From positions 62,001 to 126,000 of the forward strand of contig JAIXYO010000033.1 of NCBI GenBank assembly GCA_027490215.1: a stretch of 64,000 nucleotides of DNA. Reading direction: 5' to 3'. A model generated the notes under the pieces. The model saw nothing but the letters and a program-made list of their open reading frames with translations, did no database searches and had not been told where the DNA came from. The stretch is from Rubrivivax sp. Its GTDB lineage: Bacteria; Pseudomonadota; Gammaproteobacteria; Burkholderiales; Burkholderiaceae_C. Position numbers and translations under genes: made by a program. Below, in pieces: positions 8,834 through 16,936 of the stretch; position 1 is the stretch's first letter; the number at the start of each line of letters is the position of its first letter.

Positions 8834-9457
8834 ATGGCGATGCCGCCGCTCGACACACCCCAGCTGCTGGCGCTCGCCGCCGCGCTGGGTTGGGCCAGCG
8901 GCCTGCGCCTGTATGCCGTCCTGTTCCTGACCGGACTGGCCGGGCGCCTGGGCTGGGTCGACCTGCCGGGCGACCTCACGGTGCTGCAACATCCGCTGAT
9001 GCTCACGGCCAGCGGCTTCATGCTGTTTGTGGAATTCTTTGCCGACAAGATCCCGGGCATCGACTCCCTGTGGGATCTGGTTCACACGCTGGTGCGCATC
9101 CCGGCCGGTGCCGCGCTGGCGGCCGCCGTTTTCGGCGCTGACCCGACCGTGTGGACGATGGCGGCGGCGCTGATGGGCGGCACGCTGGCGGCGACCAGCC
9201 ACGTCGCCAAGTCCACCACGCGGGCCGCGGTCAACACGTCGCCCGAGCCGTTTTCGAACGTCGGCATGTCACTGCTCGGCGACGCGGCGGTGCCGATCGC
9301 GCTGTGGCTGTCGTGGACCCAACCGCTGCTGTTCGCGGTGCTGCTGGCGGTCGTACTGGTCGGTATGGTCGCAACGATCTGGTGGCTGAGCCGCTTCCTG
9401 CGCCAACTGGCGACGCGGGTGACCCGTTGGCGCAGCACCTCCCTGCAGCGCAGTTGA
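8834..9457 (+). CDS. DUF4126 family membrane protein
   Basis: This 207-residue protein has at least five hydrophobic segments (about residues 8-34, 50-66, 85-105, 110-126 and 145-180). The conserved DUF4126 features are ALGWASGLRLYAVLF at the N-terminus, EFFADKIPGIDSLWD near residue 60, and the small-residue stretch ATSHVAKSTTRAAVNTSPEPFSN. The function of the family is not known. The start is the ATG 3 bp after the ubiC stop; a TTG two codons earlier would overlap that stop. Confidence 0.85.
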   Translation: MAMPPLDTPQLLALAAALGWASGLRLYAVLFLTGLAGRLGWVDLPGDLTVLQHPLMLTASGFMLFVEFFADKIPGIDSLWDLVHTLVRIPAGAALAAAVFGADPTVWTMAAALMGGTLAATSHVAKSTTRAAVNTSPEPFSNVGMSLLGDAAVPIALWLSWTQPLLFAVLLAVVLVGMVATIWWLSRFLRQLATRVTRWRSTSLQRS

Positions 9458-9535
9458 TCGACGGCGAAACGAGTCGGTGCGCGTCGCGCACAATCCTGCG
9501 ACCGCCCATGCGCTCATCAGCCCTGGCGTCACACC

Positions 9536-9766
9536 ATGAGCCCGCCCCCATTGCCCAACGACCACTCCAGCGTCCCGAGCCCTTGCGTGGGGCTGTGCCG
9601 AATGGACGCGGCAAACCGCTGGTGCGAGGGCTGCCGGCGCAGCATCGACGAGATCGCAGGCTGGGGCAAGATGGCCGATCGAGAAAAGCTCAGCGTGTGC
9701 ACGCAGCTATCACAACGGCGCAACGACCTGCCAGACCCCAAGACATCACCGCTGGCTGACAGCTGA
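9536..9766 (+). CDS. DUF1289 family protein
   Basis: This 76-residue protein carries the DUF1289 signature PSPCVGLCRMD...WCEGCRRSIDEIAGW with four cysteines arranged like a small metal site (CxxxC and CxxC). Members of this family are short and of unknown role. The protein is longer at both ends than the conserved core. It lies alone between the DUF4126 gene and the transporter leader. Confidence 0.85.
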   Translation: MSPPPLPNDHSSVPSPCVGLCRMDAANRWCEGCRRSIDEIAGWGKMADREKLSVCTQLSQRRNDLPDPKTSPLADS

Positions 9767-9900
9767 CGGCTGACGCCGCCAGACGGGCGTACCACCGCCA
9801 GATTAAAAACGGCAATTGGCACCGAATTCCACATCGAGAAACAAAAGACTCGGGTTTCTGCTGATCTTGTCAGCCTGAGTTCAGCACAGCGTCAGGACGC

Positions 9901-9917
9901 GGTCAGGGCGCCTGACC
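9901..9917. promoter_or_regulatory. Palindrome upstream of MHS transporter
   Basis: GGTCAGG at 9901-9907 pairs perfectly with CCTGACC at 9911-9917 around a 3-bp centre. It lies 59 bp before the transporter start and could be an operator or part of a structured leader. Confidence 0.35.
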
Positions 9918-9930
9918 ATGATCCGTTCAA

Positions 9931-9953
9931 GCATCACCTTCGGTCGGTGATGC
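9931..9953 (+). promoter_or_regulatory. Leader hairpin just upstream of MHS transporter
   Basis: GCATCACC at 9931-9938 pairs perfectly with GGTGATGC at 9946-9953, with a 7-nt loop. The hairpin ends 22 nt before the ATG, directly upstream of the ribosome-binding sequence GGAGA (9962-9966), so it could affect translation or mRNA stability. Confidence 0.4.
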
Positions 9954-9975
9954 CACCACAACGGAGACAACCAAC

Positions 9976-11700
9976 ATGGCAACAGCTACCAGCAAGGCCA
10001 TCGGCGCGCAGCCCACACCGCAACCGATGACGGCCGAAGAGCGCAAGGTCATCTTTGCGTCGAGCCTCGGTACGGTGTTCGAGTGGTATGACTTCTACCT
10101 GTACGGCTCACTCGCCGCCATCATCGCCAAGCAGTTCTTCAGCGGCCTCGATGCCGGCGCGGCGTTCATCTTCGCACTGCTGGCCTTTGCGGCAGGCTTC
10201 ATCGTGCGGCCGTTCGGCGCACTGGTGTTCGGCCGACTCGGCGACATGATCGGGCGCAAGTACACCTTCCTGGTCACCATCCTGATCATGGGCCTGTCGA
10301 CCTTCATCGTCGGCGTGTTGCCGAACTACGCCTCCATCGGCTGGGCAGCGCCGATCATCCTGATCGCCCTGCGCATGCTGCAGGGCCTGGCGCTCGGCGG
10401 TGAGTACGGTGGTGCTGCCACCTACGTGGCCGAGCACGCGCCACACGGCAAGCGGGGCGCCTACACCTCGTGGATTCAGACCACCGCGACGATGGGACTG
10501 TTTCTGAGCCTGATGGTGATCCTGGGCACGCGCTGGGTGCTCGGTGGCGGTGCCTTCACCAAGGAAGGCGAAGCGCTGTTTGCTGACTGGGGCTGGCGCA
10601 TTCCGTTCATCGTGTCGATCGCCCTGCTGGGCATCAGCGTGTGGATTCGCCTGTCGATGAACGAGTCGCCCGCCTTCAAGAAGATGAAGGAAGAAGGCAA
10701 GACTTCGAAGGCGCCGCTGACCGAGTCCTTCGGGCAGTGGAAGAACCTGAAGATCGTGATCCTGGCCCTGGTCGGCCTGACTGCCGGCCAGGCGGTGGTC
10801 TGGTACACCGGCCAGTTCTATGCGCTGTTCTTCCTGACGCAGGCGCTGAAGGTCGATGGGCCCACGGCCAACATCCTGATCGCGGTCTCGCTTCTGATCG
10901 GAACGCCCTTCTTCCTGATCTTCGGCATGCTGTCGGACAAGATCGGCCGCAAGCCCATCATCATGGCCGGTTGCCTGATCGCTGCGCTGACCTACTTCCC
11001 GCTGTTCAATGCGCTGACCTCGGCAGCCAATCCTGATCTCGCCAAGGCGCAGAAGGAAGTCCCGGTGACGGTCGTCGTCGATCCGGCACAGTGTTCATTC
11101 CAGGGCAGCCCGATCGCCCGTGAGGTGAACTTCCACACCTCCTGCGACATCGCCAAGCGCACGCTGGCACAGGCCGCGGTGAACTACGAAGTGGTCGAGG
11201 CGCCCGCGGGCACGGTGGCAGTTGTCAAACTGGGCGGAGTCGAGATCCCCTCGCTGAACGCCACGCTGACGCCTGACGGCAACTCGTTCGAGGCCGACAG
11301 CAAGGCAGGCATCGCCGCGTTCAAGAAGAGCGTCGCCGAAGCCACCAAGGCCGCGGGCTACCCAGCAGCAGCCGACCCGGAGAAGGTCAACAAGCCGCTG
11401 GTGGTGCTGATCCTCGTGATCCTGGTGATCTACGTGACCATGGTCTACGGCCCGATCGCGGCGATGCTGGTCGAGATGTTCCCGACCCGCATCCGCTACA
11501 CCTCGATGAGCCTGCCGTACCACATCGGCAACGGCTGGTTCGGTGGGCTCTTGCCGACCATCGCCTTCGGCATCGTGGCGCAGTCAGGCAACATCTACAA
11601 CGGCCTGTGGTACCCGATCATCATCGCCAGCGCTACCTTCGTGATCGGCATGCTGTTCATCAAGGAAACCAAGGACGTGGACATCTACGCCGAAGACTGA
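9976..11700 (+). CDS. MFS transporter, metabolite:H+ symporter (MHS) family, with periplasmic insert
   Basis: This 574-residue inner-membrane symporter resembles the alpha-ketoglutarate/shikimate/proline-betaine group. Family blocks seen are SLGTVFEWYDFYLYGS at the first helix, GRLGDMIGRKYTF between helices 2 and 3, GGEYGGAATYVAEHAP after helix 4, and the repeat SDKIGRKPIIMAG between helices 8 and 9. MHS proteins are usually 430-450 residues. The extra ~120 residues lie between about 352 and 473, in the loop after helix 9, which should be periplasmic; this insert has two cysteines and an alternating strand-like pattern. The substrate is unknown. A strong intrinsic terminator follows at 11721. 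Confidence 0.9.
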   Translation: MATATSKAIGAQPTPQPMTAEERKVIFASSLGTVFEWYDFYLYGSLAAIIAKQFFSGLDAGAAFIFALLAFAAGFIVRPFGALVFGRLGDMIGRKYTFLVTILIMGLSTFIVGVLPNYASIGWAAPIILIALRMLQGLALGGEYGGAATYVAEHAPHGKRGAYTSWIQTTATMGLFLSLMVILGTRWVLGGGAFTKEGEALFADWGWRIPFIVSIALLGISVWIRLSMNESPAFKKMKEEGKTSKAPLTESFGQWKNLKIVILALVGLTAGQAVVWYTGQFYALFFLTQALKVDGPTANILIAVSLLIGTPFFLIFGMLSDKIGRKPIIMAGCLIAALTYFPLFNALTSAANPDLAKAQKEVPVTVVVDPAQCSFQGSPIAREVNFHTSCDIAKRTLAQAAVNYEVVEAPAGTVAVVKLGGVEIPSLNATLTPDGNSFEADSKAGIAAFKKSVAEATKAAGYPAAADPEKVNKPLVVLILVILVIYVTMVYGPIAAMLVEMFPTRIRYTSMSLPYHIGNGWFGGLLPTIAFGIVAQSGNIYNGLWYPIIIASATFVIGMLFIKETKDVDIYAED

Positions 11701-11720
11701 TCTCCGATGTTTCAACGACA

Positions 11721-11754
11721 AAGCCGCCGGATCGCGAGACCCGGCGGCTTTTCT
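11721..11754 (+). terminator. Intrinsic terminator of MHS transporter gene
   Basis: AAGCCGCCGG at 11721-11730 pairs perfectly with CCGGCGGCTT at 11741-11750 and is followed by TTCT. The position 20 bp after the stop codon fits a Rho-independent terminator. Confidence 0.8.
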
Positions 11755-11804
11755 GTTGGCCGTGTTGGGTTGCGATGCGATCCTTCGCTTCGGGGTTGCC
11801 TCAG

Positions 11805-11933
11805 GAGAGCTGCGATGGACCACTGCGTTGCGTTCATGTCCTCCGGGCCGGTTCACCAGCCGTTCGCCTTAGCGAGAATCCCGCCGGCCCTCCCCCTTTA
11901 CTTCACTCCACACAGCGGCCCACCGCAGCTCTC
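11805..11933 (-). repeat. Palindromic module R, copy B
   Basis: The 129-bp module is bounded by a ~24-bp imperfect inverted repeat, 11805-11828 against 11910-11933. The arm sequences differ from those of copy A (GAGAGCTGCGGTGGGCCGCT here on the minus strand, AGAGCGGTGTGGTGGGGTGC in copy A), yet both remain largely self-complementary. Confidence 0.8.
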
Positions 11934-12002
11934 TTACCACCATCGAAGCAATCGGGGGTTCAAGGCTTTGCAAGCGACAACGGTGCCTGCTGGCGAGGGC
12001 GT

Positions 12003-12176
12003 GGGGTGACCGGCGCAGCGAGGTAAAGGAGGAGGGCCGGATCGAATCGGCTCGAAGCCCCTGAGCAGTGAACCGGCCCGGGGGAGCAAGCCCGGACACA
12101 AGCAGTCCTGAGGACTGTTTGTGCCTGGCGAGCGCTTGGGGCTCTGTCCCCAGGCATGAGCGGAGCCGGTCACCCC
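12003..12176 (-). repeat. Palindromic module L, copy B (with ~70-bp extra internal segment)
   Basis: The module is bounded by a perfect 12-bp inverted repeat, GGGGTGACCGGC at 12003-12014 against 12165-12176. It is about 70 bp longer than the copy-A module; the extra part contains another hairpin, ACAAGCAGTCC TGA GGACTGTTTGT near 12098-12122. Confidence 0.8.
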
Positions 12177-12195
12177 GTGCCCTGGCCAGCACTGC

Positions 12196-12231
12196 GCAAA
12201 GCTTGCTTGCAGACAGTCGTTGCAGGCAAGC
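12196..12231 (-). terminator. Probable terminator of malonyl-CoA synthetase gene
   Basis: On the minus strand an 11-bp stem with one mismatch (12221-12231 against 12201-12211, 9-nt loop) begins 5 bp after the stop codon and is followed by TTTGC. The T run is short, so the call is moderate. Confidence 0.5.
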
Positions 12232-12236
12232 CCGTA

Positions 12237-13781
12237 TCAGTGGGCGAACAACGCCCGGTAATGCTCACGCAGCAGCGCCTTCTGCACCTTGCCCATCGCG
12301 TTGCGCGGCAACTGGTCAACCACGATGAGCTGCTTGGGTACCTTGAATCCCGCGATGCGCTGCTTCAGCGCCGCAATGCAGGCGGCGGCGTCCACGCTGG
12401 CGCCTGCACGCGGCACCAGCACCGCGACCACCGCTTCGCCGAAGTCGGCGTGCGGCACGCCGATCACGGCACTTTCGTCGATGCCCGGCAGTTCGTTCAG
12501 GTACCCCTCGACCTCGGCCGGGTAGACGTTGTAGCCGCCACTGATGATCAGGTCCTTGCTGCGCCCGATGAGTGTCAGCCGGCCCTGCGCATCGATCTGC
12601 CCAAGATCGCCGGTCTTGAACCAGCCATCGGCGGTGAATTCTTCGGCCGTCTTCTCCGGCATGCGCCAGTAGCCCTGGAACACGCTGGGGCCACGCACCT
12701 CGACGGCGCCGATGAGAGATCCGTCAGCGCTGGTCACCCGCAGACCCACCCCTGGAAGCGCGAAACCCACCGTGCCCGCGATGCGATCCTGCACAGGCGC
12801 GTAGGGGTTCGACGTCAACATCACCGTCTCGCTCATGCCGTAGCGCTCGAGGATGGTGTGGCCGCTGCGCTCGCTGAACTGCCGGAAGGTCTCGGCCAGC
12901 AAGGGTGCCGAGCCGCTGATGAACAGGCGCATGTTCCTGCATGCCTGGGCGTTGAACGTGGGTTCGGCGAGCAAGCGTCCATACAGGGTGGGCACGCCCA
13001 TGAAAACCGTCGCCTCGGGCAGCCGAGCGGTCACAGCGCGTGCGTCGAACTTCGCGAACCAGAGCATCTTGCTGCCGTTCAGCAAGGCACCGTGGGATGC
13101 GACGAACAGACCATGCACATGGAACAGCGGCAGCGCGTGGATCAGTACGTCGCCACCGTCGGCTTCGCTGCGCCACGCCCACAGCGTTTTCAGCACCTGC
13201 GCGTTGGAGAGCAGGTTGCCATGGCTGAGCATCGCGCCCTTGCTGCGGCCGGTGGTGCCACTGGTGTAGATGATGCTGGCCACGTCAGCGGCCGCGCGCT
13301 GGACCGGCGCCTGAGTGTCGGCGTGATGCGCGGCGCGTTGGAGCAGGCTGCCGCGATGGTCATCGTCCAGCGTGTACACATGCGCCGTGCCCGCGCGAAA
13401 CGCGATCTTCGAGAGCCACCCGAAATCACGCGACGCGCAGACCACCACGGCCGGCTCGGCGTTGTCGATGAAGTAGCCGAGCTCGCTCGCCTGGTAGGCA
13501 CTGTTCAGTGGCACGTAGACCAGCCCAGCACGCAGCACGGCCAGATAAAGGATCAGCGCCTCGACCGACTTGTCGGTGTGCACCAGCACCCGTGCGTCGG
13601 CTGGCAGCGCCAGCGACCCCAGCAGGTTCGCGATCATGGCGCTGCTGCGGTCGAGGTCGCGCCAGGTGTAGAAAAGCCCAACGCCCGCCGAGCCCTCGGT
13701 GGCCACGCATTCGATCGCGGTGCGGTCCAGGTCCGCGGGAAAGGCGGCGCGCATTGCGCAGTAAAGGTTCTGATTCGTCAC
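12237..13781 (-). CDS. matB: Malonyl-CoA synthetase (MatB-like acyl-CoA ligase)
   Basis: This 514-residue ANL-superfamily enzyme would join malonate and CoA using ATP. The AMP-binding P-loop appears as IIYTSGTTGRSKGAML (about residues 170-185), followed by HALPLFHVHGLF. Further blocks are ERYGMSET, GDLGQIDAQGRLTLIGRSKD with the hinge Asp, and the C-terminal catalytic Lys in PRNAMGKVQK. The overall pattern, including HGLFVA and GYNVYPAEVE, fits malonate-activating MatB better than long-chain ligases. No malonyl-CoA decarboxylase gene is adjacent. The start overlaps the stop of the upstream DUF2905 gene by 4 bp. Confidence 0.85.
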   Translation of the reverse strand: MTNQNLYCAMRAAFPADLDRTAIECVATEGSAGVGLFYTWRDLDRSSAMIANLLGSLALPADARVLVHTDKSVEALILYLAVLRAGLVYVPLNSAYQASELGYFIDNAEPAVVVCASRDFGWLSKIAFRAGTAHVYTLDDDHRGSLLQRAAHHADTQAPVQRAAADVASIIYTSGTTGRSKGAMLSHGNLLSNAQVLKTLWAWRSEADGGDVLIHALPLFHVHGLFVASHGALLNGSKMLWFAKFDARAVTARLPEATVFMGVPTLYGRLLAEPTFNAQACRNMRLFISGSAPLLAETFRQFSERSGHTILERYGMSETVMLTSNPYAPVQDRIAGTVGFALPGVGLRVTSADGSLIGAVEVRGPSVFQGYWRMPEKTAEEFTADGWFKTGDLGQIDAQGRLTLIGRSKDLIISGGYNVYPAEVEGYLNELPGIDESAVIGVPHADFGEAVVAVLVPRAGASVDAAACIAALKQRIAGFKVPKQLIVVDQLPRNAMGKVQKALLREHYRALFAH

Positions 13782-13972
13782 AGGACCTTGCTCAGCGCCA
13801 GGGCGATCAGGCTCAGCAGCACGCTGCTGCCGATCGGCACAAAGAACTCACGCCCGAACATACGAAAGCGGAAATCACCGGGCAGGCGGCCGAGGCCGAT
13901 CTTTTCCAGCCAGCGGTGCAGGCTGGTGAACACCATCAGGATGAGAAAGATCGCGATCAGCCAGCGGATCAT
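13778..13972 (-). CDS. DUF2905 family small membrane protein
   Basis: This 64-residue protein has two hydrophobic segments (about residues 2-17 and 45-62) on either side of the family core GRLPGDFRF...REFFVPIGSSVLLSLI. The family has no established function. It overlaps the malonyl-CoA synthetase start by 4 bp and follows the MidA-type gene by 9 bp, so the three minus-strand genes probably form one transcript. Confidence 0.88.
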   Translation of the reverse strand: MIRWLIAIFLILMVFTSLHRWLEKIGLGRLPGDFRFRMFGREFFVPIGSSVLLSLIALALSKVL

Positions 13973-13981
13973 GTCGGGGCC

Positions 13982-15115
13982 TTACAGCGTGTGCGTGCGG
14001 TCACCATGGGTGAATCCGATGGGTGAGGTGGTGAATGCGGCATCGCAGTCTTTCGCAAAGCCGATGACCTTGAAAAGTTCGCCCATTTCGTGCTCGGTCA
14101 GCAGCTTCTGCGCGTTGGCGACAGTTTGAATGTCCGCACCCTGCAGCAGGTCGAGAACGCCGCAATTCATCAGGAATCGGGCCTGACTGGTGTAGCCCAG
14201 CACGTCCAACCCGGCCTCCTGCGCGGCCATCGCGATGCCGGTGAAGTTGACGTGCGCCGTGATGTCCTTGTCGCCGACATCGGCGAGCGGGTCGGTATCG
14301 GCCTGATGGGCGCGGTGGCACATCAACGTGCCGCCGCTGCGCTGCGGGTGGTAGTACTCGGCCGCAGGGAAACCGTAGTCGATGAAGAAGGCAGCCCCAC
14401 GCCGAAGGCGATCGGCCAGCGTGGCGATGAACGCTTCGGCCTGAGGGTGGATCTCGGTCGTGAACATGGCACCGCCTGCCGCAGCCCCGTTGACGGCCTC
14501 ATCGCCCGGCGGGCGCAAGTCAGTGTGGCGATCAGCCCAGGCCCACGGGGGGGCTGACTTCTCTGAATCGCCGTCGACTTCCCGCAAGCTCACGCCGCGC
14601 TCGCACCAGTGCTTTCCATCGAAGTGCAGCAGTTGCACGGGCATCGCGTCGAGCACCTCGTTGCCGACGACCACGCCGTGCAGCGTCTCGGGCCATTCGT
14701 CCGCCCACTGCACGCGGTCCAGATGCCCGCACAGCACCTCGCGCTGCCGCTCGCGCAAGGCGCCCGACACGTCGACGATGGTGTAGCGCTTCACGCGTGG
14801 GCCCAGCGTGGCCAGCAGTTCACGCGCCAGCACGCCAGAGCCGGCGCCAAACTCCCATACCTCGTCGGTGCCGCTGCCGTCCAGCGCCTGCCGGACCTGT
14901 CGGGCCAGTGCCTGGCCAAACAGCGGCGACAGCTCGGGCGCCGTGACGAAGTCGCTTCCCGACGAAGGGAACACCCCGAACTGCCGGTCGCCTCGGGCGT
15001 AGTAGCCCAGGCCTGGCGCGTACAAGGCCAAGGCCATGAATCGATCGAAGGGCAGCCAGCCGCCTTGGCGTGCGATGACCGAACGGATCAGGTCGGACAG
15101 CTGAGGATTCGTCAT
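13982..15115 (-). CDS. MidA/NDUFAF7-type SAM-dependent methyltransferase
   Basis: This 377-residue protein is in the family of NDUFAF7, which methylates an arginine of a complex I subunit in mitochondria; the bacterial substrate is less clear. Family blocks seen are GWLPFDRFMALALYAPGLGY, SGSDFVTAPELSPLFGQ, the SAM-binding VWEFGAGSGVLA, and AFFIDYGFPAAEYYHPQRSGGTL spread over its length. The start at 15115 (M in MTNPQLSDLI) places the first conserved helix normally. An ATG at 15208, 31 codons upstream, would reach to 2 bp from the divergent SDR start and is less likely. Confidence 0.85.
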   Translation of the reverse strand: MTNPQLSDLIRSVIARQGGWLPFDRFMALALYAPGLGYYARGDRQFGVFPSSGSDFVTAPELSPLFGQALARQVRQALDGSGTDEVWEFGAGSGVLARELLATLGPRVKRYTIVDVSGALRERQREVLCGHLDRVQWADEWPETLHGVVVGNEVLDAMPVQLLHFDGKHWCERGVSLREVDGDSEKSAPPWAWADRHTDLRPPGDEAVNGAAAGGAMFTTEIHPQAEAFIATLADRLRRGAAFFIDYGFPAAEYYHPQRSGGTLMCHRAHQADTDPLADVGDKDITAHVNFTGIAMAAQEAGLDVLGYTSQARFLMNCGVLDLLQGADIQTVANAQKLLTEHEMGELFKVIGFAKDCDAAFTTSPIGFTHGDRTHTL

Positions 15116-15210
15116 GGTGAGATTCTCTGCCCGCAGGCCATCGCCGGCGCACAGCCGTGGCACATTGAGCGCCTTGTCTTTCACAATACCCATCAGAGCC
15201 GATATCACCC

Positions 15211-15993
15211 ATGTTTGACGAAGGATCGCCCACCAGACAACGACCGGTTGCCTTGGTCACTGGATCGGCAAAACGCATCGGCCGAGAGATCGCCCTCCGG
15301 TTGGCGCGCGACGGATACAACATCGCCGTGCACACCGCCCATTCGCCGCAGCAGGCTTTGGAGACTGCGGCGGAAATCTCGGTCCTGGGCGTCGACGCAG
15401 AGGTGTTCGAAGCTGATCTGGCTGACGAAAATCAATGCGAGGAATTGTTCCCGCGCATCGTCAAGCGCTATGGTCGGGTGGACGCGATCGTCAACAACGC
15501 ATGCGCTTTCGATTATGACAATGTGGGCAGTCTGAGCTATGCGCGCCTGACTGCACACATGAACGTCAACGCCGGCGCCGCCCTGGTGTTGGCACGCAGG
15601 CTTCACGAGCACCTGACGACGGCGGGCCAGCGCACAGGCGTGGTGATCAACATGCTGGACCAGCGTCTTTGGAATCCCAATCCGGACTATCTTTCCTACG
15701 CGCTGTCGAAAGGAGCGCTCGAGCTGCTGACCCGCGTGCTGGCACTTGATCTGGCGCCGACAGTGCGCGTTGTCGGTGTGGCACCTGGCCTGACCACAGG
15801 CAGTGATCTCATCGATGACAAGCACCTCACTGCCATGGCAGGCCATGCGCTGACACGCAAGTTGCCCACCGTGCAGGAGGTCGCGGCCACCGTGTCGTTT
15901 GCCGTGTCCAATCAAGCCTTCACGGGCAGCACCTTGATGGTGGATTCAGGCTTTCATCTGAATTCGATGCGCAGAGACTTTCCGTTTTTATGA
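15211..15993 (+). CDS. SDR-family oxidoreductase, pteridine-reductase/FolM-like
   Basis: This 260-residue short-chain dehydrogenase has the NADP-binding motif as [12 protein letters not shown], the TGxxxRxG form of pteridine reductase PTR1 and FolM. The catalytic Ser of classical SDRs is replaced by Asp in INMLDQR, as in PTR1, and the Tyr/Lys pair is in YALSKGALE. It therefore probably reduces a dihydropterin or dihydrofolate rather than a sugar or steroid (family inference). VAPGLTTGS and the VDSGFHLN tail complete the fold. The stop overlaps the ttcA start by 4 bp (ATGA). Confidence 0.82.
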   Translation: MFDEGSPTRQRPVALVTGSAKRIGREIALRLARDGYNIAVHTAHSPQQALETAAEISVLGVDAEVFEADLADENQCEELFPRIVKRYGRVDAIVNNACAFDYDNVGSLSYARLTAHMNVNAGAALVLARRLHEHLTTAGQRTGVVINMLDQRLWNPNPDYLSYALSKGALELLTRVLALDLAPTVRVVGVAPGLTTGSDLIDDKHLTAMAGHALTRKLPTVQEVAATVSFAVSNQAFTGSTLMVDSGFHLNSMRRDFPFL

Positions 15994-16922
15994 TCGACTT
16001 TCGAACCACCATGTCTGCTGTCAACACCTCCACCGACAAAGCCGCGCTGGAAATCAACAAGCTCAGCAAGCGCTTGCACCGGCTGGTCGGCCAGGCGGTG
16101 ATCGACTTCAACATGATCGAGGACGGCGACCGGGTGATGGTCTGCGTGTCCGGCGGCAAGGACAGCTACGCGATGCTCGACATCCTGCTGGGCCTGCAAA
16201 AGCGCGCGCCGATCCGCTTCGAACTGGTGGCTGTCAACCTCGACCAGAAGCAGCCCGGCTTTCCGGAGCACGTGCTGCCCGAGTACCTGGCCAGGGTCGG
16301 CGTGCCCTTTCACATCGAGAACCAGGACACCTACTCGATCGTCAAGCGCGTCATCCCCGAGGGCAAGACGACCTGCGGTTTGTGTTCACGGCTGCGCCGG
16401 GGCATCCTGTACCGGGTGGCCGGCGAGTTGGGCGCGACCAAGATCGCACTCGGCCACCACCGCGACGACATCGTGCAGACGCTGTTCATGAACATGTTCT
16501 TCGGCAGCAAGATGAAGGGCATGCCGCCGAAGCTGGTCAGCGACGATGGCAGGAACGTCGTGATCCGCCCGCTGGCCTATGTGGCCGAGACCGATCTCGA
16601 GCGTTGGGCCGAGCACCGGCAATTTCCGATCATCCCCTGCACGCTGTGCGGCAGCCAGGACAACCTGCAGCGGGTGCAGATCAAGCAGATGCTGCGCGAG
16701 TGGGACAAGCGGCATCCCGGGCGTGTCGAGAATGTCTTCAGTGCGATGCAGAACGTCGTGCCCTCTCACCTCGCCGACCGGAACCTGTTCCCGTTCACCG
16801 AGCTCCAGGCGACTGGCGTGGCCGACTCGAATGGCGATCGTGCGTTCGACGAGGACGACAGCTGCGGCAGCGCGCCACAGGCGAACTCCACCGTGAAACT
16901 GCACTGGATCGACTCGGCCTGA
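15990..16922 (+). CDS. ttcA: tRNA 2-thiocytidine(32) synthetase
   Basis: This 310-residue enzyme thiolates cytidine 32 of certain tRNAs, using an iron-sulfur cluster and ATP. The PP-loop SGGKDS is at residues 54-59. The cysteine pair CGLC (Cys129, Cys132) and a third cysteine in IPCTLCGS (Cys217/Cys220) match the cluster and sulfur site. [18 protein letters not shown] follows as in TtcA. The ATG at 15990 overlaps the SDR stop; ATG 16011 is an alternative start 7 codons later and would remove MIDFRTT. The lipoprotein gene starts 14 bp downstream. Confidence 0.95.
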   Translation: MIDFRTTMSAVNTSTDKAALEINKLSKRLHRLVGQAVIDFNMIEDGDRVMVCVSGGKDSYAMLDILLGLQKRAPIRFELVAVNLDQKQPGFPEHVLPEYLARVGVPFHIENQDTYSIVKRVIPEGKTTCGLCSRLRRGILYRVAGELGATKIALGHHRDDIVQTLFMNMFFGSKMKGMPPKLVSDDGRNVVIRPLAYVAETDLERWAEHRQFPIIPCTLCGSQDNLQRVQIKQMLREWDKRHPGRVENVFSAMQNVVPSHLADRNLFPFTELQATGVADSNGDRAFDEDDSCGSAPQANSTVKLHWIDSA

Positions 16923-16936
16923 ACCGGAGGATCAGC

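Larger units (their letters stand above)
11805..12176. repeat. Nested palindromic intergenic repeat, copy B (inverted relative to copy A)
   Basis: The 480-bp gap between the transporter terminator and the malonyl-CoA synthetase gene holds the same two modules found at 1278-1567, in reverse order and orientation: R at 11805-11933 and L at 12003-12176, separated by 69 bp. The blocks CACTCCA, TTTACTTC, CCGGCCCTCC, GTTGCGTTCATGTC and CCGGGCCGGTT of R and GGTGACCGGCGCAGCGA, AAAGGAGGAGGGCCGGAT and CAGGCATGAGCGGAGCCGGT of L are shared with copy A. I see no gene in this gap. Confidence 0.85.

Noticed and set aside
12156..14129. 657-codon open frame antisense to matB, DUF2905 and the MidA-type gene
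   Set aside because: It overlaps three recognised minus-strand genes and shows no domain.
16382..16936. Upstream extension of the DUF4136 lipoprotein frame
   Set aside because: It lies wholly inside ttcA. The ATG at 16937 begins a proper lipoprotein signal and has a ribosome-binding sequence.
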